Shown here in pieces: positions 32,023 through 35,333 of a DNA stretch of 35,333 nucleotides (positions within the stretch are counted from its first letter, which is position 1; each line of letters opens with the position of its first letter). Below the pieces are notes generated by a model that saw nothing but the letters and a program-made list of their open reading frames with translations, was not told where the DNA came from and searched no databases. Both the position numbers and the translations under genes were made by a program. The stretch spans positions 1 to 35,333 of the forward strand of contig NZ_MSDU01000028.1 in NCBI RefSeq assembly GCF_001936625.1, in the 5' to 3' direction. The DNA comes from Domibacillus antri (GTDB taxonomy: Bacteria > Bacillota > Bacilli > Bacillales > Domibacillaceae).

Positions 32023-33183
32023 ATGCTGCCATTACGAATCATCGATACAAGTTTTAACCTGATCGATGAAATCACTCGATACGAATCCCTGCAGATCACA
32101 CGCAGATGGCATGGTATTGGTGTCCTTGAACTCAAAATCAACCGGTACATTCGCGGTGCCAATCAGCTATTAAAAGACCGGATCATCTTTCCACACAATC
32201 AATTACACAAATGTTATGTCATTCTTCACCGAGAAATCGAACTGGACGAAAAGGGAAAAGCCACAGAAAACTGGATCGTGCGTGCTCTACCACTCAAAGC
32301 TTGGCTGTCCCGTCGCATTACCTTGCCTCCATCCACAACAGCATACGACAACAAGCAGGGTGATGCAGAGACAGTTTTAAAACATTACGTGGACCGCAAC
32401 GCGGTTAATCCGGACGACATAAGCAGGATCATTCCGTATCTTGTGATTGCTGCTAATCAATTACGAGGCCCGACAGTCAGCTGGCAGTCAAGATTCAAAG
32501 TGTTGTCAGAGGAAATGGCGGAAATATCACTTTTATCCGGAATTGGATGGAACATATCGCTGGATGTCGTAAATAAAAAATTTGTTTTTGACGTAGAAAC
32601 AGGGCGGGACTTGACGACAGCACAGTCGATCAACCCGCCTGTTATTTTTAGTCCGGATTTTAACAGTCTGAAGAACATGTCATATGTCGAATCCAGCCTC
32701 AATTACAAAAGCATGGCGTATGTGGCAGGACAAGGTGAAGGCATAGAACGCCGAGTTATAGAGGTTGGCATGGACACCGGATTAGCCAGGCATGAGTTAT
32801 TCGTCGATGCGAGAGATGTGGAGGAAGAAATACAAGACCCAGCAGGGGGTGCGGCGACAGCGCGTCCGGAAGCGGATATTATCGCAGATCTGCAGAATCG
32901 CGGCAATCAAAAATTAGCGGAACATGCCGCTGAAATTTACTTGGATGGGCAGGTGCTCACGAAGTCACCTTTTATATATGAAGAGGACTATGACCTGGGA
33001 GATGTGGTCACATTGCAGAACAGGGAATGGGGCGTGACGCTCGATGCCAGAATTACTGAAGTGAAGGAGATTTATGAGCGTTCTGGCAGGCAGATTGAAG
33101 TTGTGTTTGGCAACCGACGCCCGACGCTGATTGACAAGATCAAGCAGGAGCTGAGCGGGATGAAACAGGAATTGACAAAATAG
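32023..33183 (+). CDS. Tail hub protein, ReqiPepy6 Gp37-like
   Basis: 386 residues. The N-terminal half (LRIIDTSFNLIDEITRYESLQITRRWHGIGVLELKINR) and the ITRYxS-type beginning, LKAWLSRRITLPP (~90) and the Y...EEDYDLGDVVTLQN...GVTLDARITEVKEIYE end (~325-365) match siphovirus Gp37-like/hub proteins that cap the tail tip below Dit, like gp27/Tal N-terminal domains. The start at 32023 follows GCGAGGTGAG; upstream in-frame codons overlap the terminator region. In most siphophages this gene directly follows Dit; here four genes lie between them. Confidence 0.82.
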   Translation: MLPLRIIDTSFNLIDEITRYESLQITRRWHGIGVLELKINRYIRGANQLLKDRIIFPHNQLHKCYVILHREIELDEKGKATENWIVRALPLKAWLSRRITLPPSTTAYDNKQGDAETVLKHYVDRNAVNPDDISRIIPYLVIAANQLRGPTVSWQSRFKVLSEEMAEISLLSGIGWNISLDVVNKKFVFDVETGRDLTTAQSINPPVIFSPDFNSLKNMSYVESSLNYKSMAYVAGQGEGIERRVIEVGMDTGLARHELFVDARDVEEEIQDPAGGAATARPEADIIADLQNRGNQKLAEHAAEIYLDGQVLTKSPFIYEEDYDLGDVVTLQNREWGVTLDARITEVKEIYERSGRQIEVVFGNRRPTLIDKIKQELSGMKQELTK

Positions 33184-33196
33184 AAAGAGGTGCATT

Positions 33197-33676
33197 ATGC
33201 AGCATAATACAGACACTTTATATAGCACGGTAATCGGAGGGAGCTCAGCGGCTCTCGCTTATTTTGTTGGAGGAGTTGATCATTTGATTACGGCACTGGG
33301 CATTTTTATGGCGATTGATTACCTTATGGGCTTAATGATTGCCGTCGGTAATAAAACGCTGTCCAGTGAGATCGGATTTAAAGGCCTTATGAAAAAGGCA
33401 GGCATGATTCTGGCGGTCATCGTAGCAGTACAGCTGGACTTAATTTCGGGCACCGGAGGTCAGTTTATGCGGAATACCATGATCATGTTTTTAATCGGCA
33501 TGGAGGGAATCAGCATCATCGAGAATCTTGGCCATCTCGGTGTGAAGGTGCCGAAACAGATTAGTTCGGTGTTCGCTCAGCTTAAAGAGGATAACGAAAA
33601 GGCCGCGGCGCCGATCGTCAAAGTGACAACCGAAACGACGATCCAGCCGGAAGAACAGGAGCGTGAAGCGAAATGA
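33197..33676 (+). CDS. Phage holin (toxin secretion/phage lysis holin family)
   Basis: 159 residues with AAAGAGGTG upstream. Hydrophobic segments lie at about 13-50 and 69-110 (TVIGGSSAALAYFVGG ... LGIFMAIDYLMGLMIAVG ... MILAVIVAVQLDLIS ... IMFLIGMEGISIIENLG), and the short cytoplasmic tail is charged and proline containing. This matches the Cp-1/TcdE-like holin group. It overlaps the amidase gene by 4 nt, forming the lysis cassette. Confidence 0.9.
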   Translation: MQHNTDTLYSTVIGGSSAALAYFVGGVDHLITALGIFMAIDYLMGLMIAVGNKTLSSEIGFKGLMKKAGMILAVIVAVQLDLISGTGGQFMRNTMIMFLIGMEGISIIENLGHLGVKVPKQISSVFAQLKEDNEKAAAPIVKVTTETTIQPEEQEREAK

Positions 33677-34338
33677 ATCCAAAAGGCATTGAGTTACACC
33701 CCGGTCACTGGAAAAACACCGGTTCCGGGGCGAATGGACTTATCAATGAGGTGACGGAAGCACGCAAGGTGACAAAGCGGGTGTATGGGATTTTGCGGGC
33801 GCATAAGGTTCCGGCAACCTATTTTGAGGATAACACCTCAAGCAATCAGCAGCAGAATCTTAATGCGCTCGTCAAGCATCATAACCAGGACCGTGACGAC
33901 CTAATTGTCTCCGTACATTTTAACGCGACTGCCGGCGTTGTTGAGGGGAATATCGGCACGGAAGTACTCTACTATAGTGAGCAGTCGCTTGCCGCCAAAA
34001 TCGCAAAGGCAATCAGCGACGCAAGCGGTTTAAAAAATCGGGGAGCGAAGCGGCGGACGAATCTTGCTGTCCTTACACAAACGTATGAGCCGGCTGTTTG
34101 TACTTCATCCACAAGTACTGTACCAAAAGAGGAGGAAACCAAATTGTATCAACCTTCAGCACAAGCTATTACAAACTCAACTAGGGTAGTATTAAACCGA
34201 CTTGTTGCAAAAGATCCGGGTGGTATTGATCCGTCCTGGATTAAAAAACTTGATGAAGGCAAGCTTACAGAATCGGATGCGTTGGGCCTAATCTTTGTGG
34301 CGATCGAGCGCGGACTAATCCAGGGGCAGAAGGAGTAA
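33673..34338 (+). CDS. N-acetylmuramoyl-L-alanine amidase (Amidase_3) lacking its last catalytic segment
   Basis: 221 residues. The Amidase_3 metal ligands are visible: H12 (HPGHWKN), E26 (GLINEV) and H82 (VSVHFNA). After YEPAV (~142) the family normally continues with the ENGFI/EVCF stretch holding the catalytic Glu and a terminal helix; instead the sequence passes straight to CTSSTSTVPKEEETK and a ~64-residue C-terminal domain (TNSTRVVLNRLVAKDPGGIDPSWIKKL...LIFVAIERGLIQG) used for wall binding or oligomerisation. A GAGGAGG 8 nt before an in-frame TTG at 34144 could start a separate 64-residue C-terminal product. Activity may be reduced or lost. Confidence 0.82.
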   Translation: MNPKGIELHPGHWKNTGSGANGLINEVTEARKVTKRVYGILRAHKVPATYFEDNTSSNQQQNLNALVKHHNQDRDDLIVSVHFNATAGVVEGNIGTEVLYYSEQSLAAKIAKAISDASGLKNRGAKRRTNLAVLTQTYEPAVCTSSTSTVPKEEETKLYQPSAQAITNSTRVVLNRLVAKDPGGIDPSWIKKLDEGKLTESDALGLIFVAIERGLIQGQKE

Positions 34339-34343
34339 ACAGC

Positions 34344-34370
34344 AAAAAGCCCCGGTGCCGGCCGGGGTTA
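34344..34370. terminator. Terminator between convergent lysis and conversion genes
   Basis: CCCCGG (34350-34355) pairs with CCGGGG (34362-34367). On the minus strand it is followed by CTTTTTGC and lies just after the stop of the DUF4352-like gene; on the plus strand the trailing tract is TTATTCTT. It should end both transcripts, better on the minus strand. Confidence 0.75.
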
Positions 34371-34377
34371 TTCTTCA

Positions 34378-35037
34378 TTATTGAGTTGCAAAGAATACGT
34401 TTTTAAAATCCCCATCCTCATATCCAAGTGTAACTTTTTCGCCAATTTTAACTTGGCCAACAAAATTACCGCCAGATGTACCACCACTATAAATCTCTTC
34501 GAACAATTCGTCAGGAGTAACAACCGATATCATTTCGTATGTTTTTCCGTCCTCTGAAATAAAATCAAAATCCCCGTTTGAAATTAAGAAAGCGAAATCT
34601 TCGGTTCCAGCTTCTTTCACATTCGCCTCAACTGTTACCATCATATATTCAAATCCATCAGCAGGATCTTCATTAAATTCATTTTCAGCTTTTAAAATAT
34701 CCAATACTTCCTGGCCGCGCTTTACTTCTTTGATTGTAATATCGACTGTTGCGTCAAATGAATTTGACTCCTCATCATAAATGTTTCCAGTGATTGTCGC
34801 TGTGCTTCCAAGCGGAACCGGATTAGAACGAGATCCAACTTCTTTGCTTTCAGCAGGCTCTTCCTCTGTTGTTTCTATTTCTGTACTAGCCGTGTCACTT
34901 TGACTGTCTGAATTATCCGTTACCGTAACTTCTGAATCTTCATCGCTGCTTGAGAACATAACAAGGACTACGAGCAGTAGAAAAATAACGACAAGTCCAA
35001 TGCATCCAATTTTAAAAAACTTACCCATTTTACCCAC
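34378..35037 (-). CDS. Membrane-anchored DUF4352-like protein (candidate lysogenic conversion gene)
   Basis: 219 residues. Residues 1-10 are basic and followed by a hydrophobic anchor (IGCIGLVVIFLLLVVLVMF, ~10-28). No good lipobox is seen (the Cys at 12 precedes the hydrophobic core). A disordered S/T/D/E-rich linker (~29-75) leads to a beta-sandwich domain (NPVPLGSTATITG ... FEYMMVTVEANV ... FDFISEDGKTYEM ... ), which fits DUF4352 (MPT63/telokin-like). The protein should lie outside the membrane. It is minus-strand, beside attR, with its own promoter and terminator, the usual place for genes expressed by the lysogen. A superinfection-exclusion role is possible but inferred. Confidence 0.75.
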   Translation of the reverse strand: MGKMGKFFKIGCIGLVVIFLLLVVLVMFSSSDEDSEVTVTDNSDSQSDTASTEIETTEEEPAESKEVGSRSNPVPLGSTATITGNIYDEESNSFDATVDITIKEVKRGQEVLDILKAENEFNEDPADGFEYMMVTVEANVKEAGTEDFAFLISNGDFDFISEDGKTYEMISVVTPDELFEEIYSGGTSGGNFVGQVKIGEKVTLGYEDGDFKNVFFATQ

Positions 35038-35066
35038 ACCTTTCTAAATATGTATAAAACCATTGT

Positions 35067-35096
35067 ACTATAAAAAACTTTTCGGAAAACAAGCAA
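35067..35096 (-). promoter_or_regulatory. Candidate promoter for the DUF4352-like gene
   Basis: On the minus strand, TTGCTT (35091-35096) and TATAGT (35067-35072) are separated by 18 bp, followed by AAAGGTG before the ATG at 35037. It should be active without phage functions, consistent with expression in the lysogen. Confidence 0.5.
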
Positions 35097-35099
35097 TTG

Positions 35100-35116
35100 T
35101 TCGACACCTTTCGACA
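35100..35116 (-). promoter_or_regulatory. Two tandem TGTCGAA motifs (0A-box-like)
   Basis: On the minus strand TGTCGAA occurs twice, 10 bp apart (35110-35116 and 35100-35106), just upstream of the -35 hexamer. TGTCGAA is the core of the Spo0A binding box, and tandem boxes one helical turn apart are known from Spo0A-controlled promoters. The 7-mer occurs elsewhere in coding regions here, so only the tandem arrangement and position are notable. Confidence 0.35.
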
Positions 35117-35185
35117 AAAAAGAAAACCCGCCCATATTTACACTGGACAGGTTAAAATGAATAGAAAAGTTTCATCTATGATTAT

Positions 35186-35205
35186 TTTTACACAAATTTT
35201 ACACA
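35186..35205 (+). other. Candidate integrase arm-type sites, right arm
   Basis: TTTTACACA at 35186-35194 and 35197-35205, 11 bp apart, in the same orientation and spacing as the left pair (148-167). They lie in the otherwise empty stretch 35120-35248, between the conversion gene's control region and attR. Confidence 0.6.
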
Positions 35206-35248
35206 AGTAATGAAAGAAACTCTTTTAAATCAACGTCTTTCTTCTTAT

Positions 35249-35333
35249 TATATACGTCCTCCTGGGACTTATAAAGGTTCGAAACTGCCGGAATCGGCAA
35301 TCATAAAAACCCTGCGGTAACGTTGGGGCATCC
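35249..35333. repeat. attR: attR: right copy of the 85-bp terminal direct repeat
   Basis: It matches 1-85 with seven mismatches. Two mismatches break the long hairpin that is perfect in the left copy (at 35269 and 35274). The 30-bp identical block is 35281-35310. The window ends inside the right-hand part, so it is unknown whether a terminator stem like that at 60-110 follows. Confidence 0.75.

Noticed and set aside
35270-35300. A tRNA or tmRNA 3' end, suggested by GGTTCGAAAC in attR
   Set aside because: The flanking bases do not form a T-stem or acceptor stem, no CCA follows, and the left copy has GGTTGGAAAC instead.

Overview
The window is a nearly complete temperate siphophage genome integrated in a Gram-positive, Bacillota-type chromosome. 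The host assignment, most likely Bacillaceae or a close relative, is inferred from strong AGGAGG ribosome-binding sites, GTG/TTG starts and phage families typical of that group. An imperfect 85-bp direct repeat at each end (1-85 and 35249-35333, 7 mismatches) marks attL and attR. Each end also carries a pair of TTTTACACA sites exactly 11 bp apart, which are good candidates for integrase arm sites.

Layout. (1) 1-2400, lysogeny: tyrosine integrase and LexA/CI-type repressor on the minus strand, divergent from a Cro-like gene, with 17-bp GTTTCC-N5-GGAAAC operators over both promoters. (2) 2490-15573, early and replication genes: small regulators, a Cas4/AddB-like DUF2800 nuclease, a DUF2815 ssDNA-binding protein, a family A DNA polymerase, and two overlapping genes that together look like a sliding clamp split in two. 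These are followed by a repeat protein, small accessory genes (two needing a -1 shift at an A7 run), a primase-helicase of the VapE/VirE type, an iteron-rich non-coding stretch (candidate origin), a VRR-NUC nuclease, an SNF2 helicase and an ArpU/RinA-like late activator. (3) 15716-25055, packaging, head and connector: a terminator, HNH nuclease, candidate cos region, TerS, TerL, portal, protease, HK97-fold capsid, connectors, a major tail protein with an Ig-like tail, and a tail chaperone pair joined by a -1 frameshift. (4) 25071-33183, tail: tape measure, Dit, a tail-fibre-like protein, small accessory genes, an inserted HEPN-like gene with its own terminator, and a Gp37-like tail hub. (5) 33197-34338, lysis: holin and an amidase that appears to lack its catalytic glutamate segment. 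(6) 34378-35037, minus strand: a membrane-anchored DUF4352-like protein, probably a lysogenic-conversion gene.

The most interesting points are the split clamp (7447-8533), the HEPN-like gene in the tail module (31406-31960), the endolysin with a missing catalytic segment and an internal ribosome-binding site (33673-34338), the candidate origin (13049-13322), and the two early genes whose frames are joined only by a -1 shift in A7. All family assignments are by eye from protein sequence; no database search was run.
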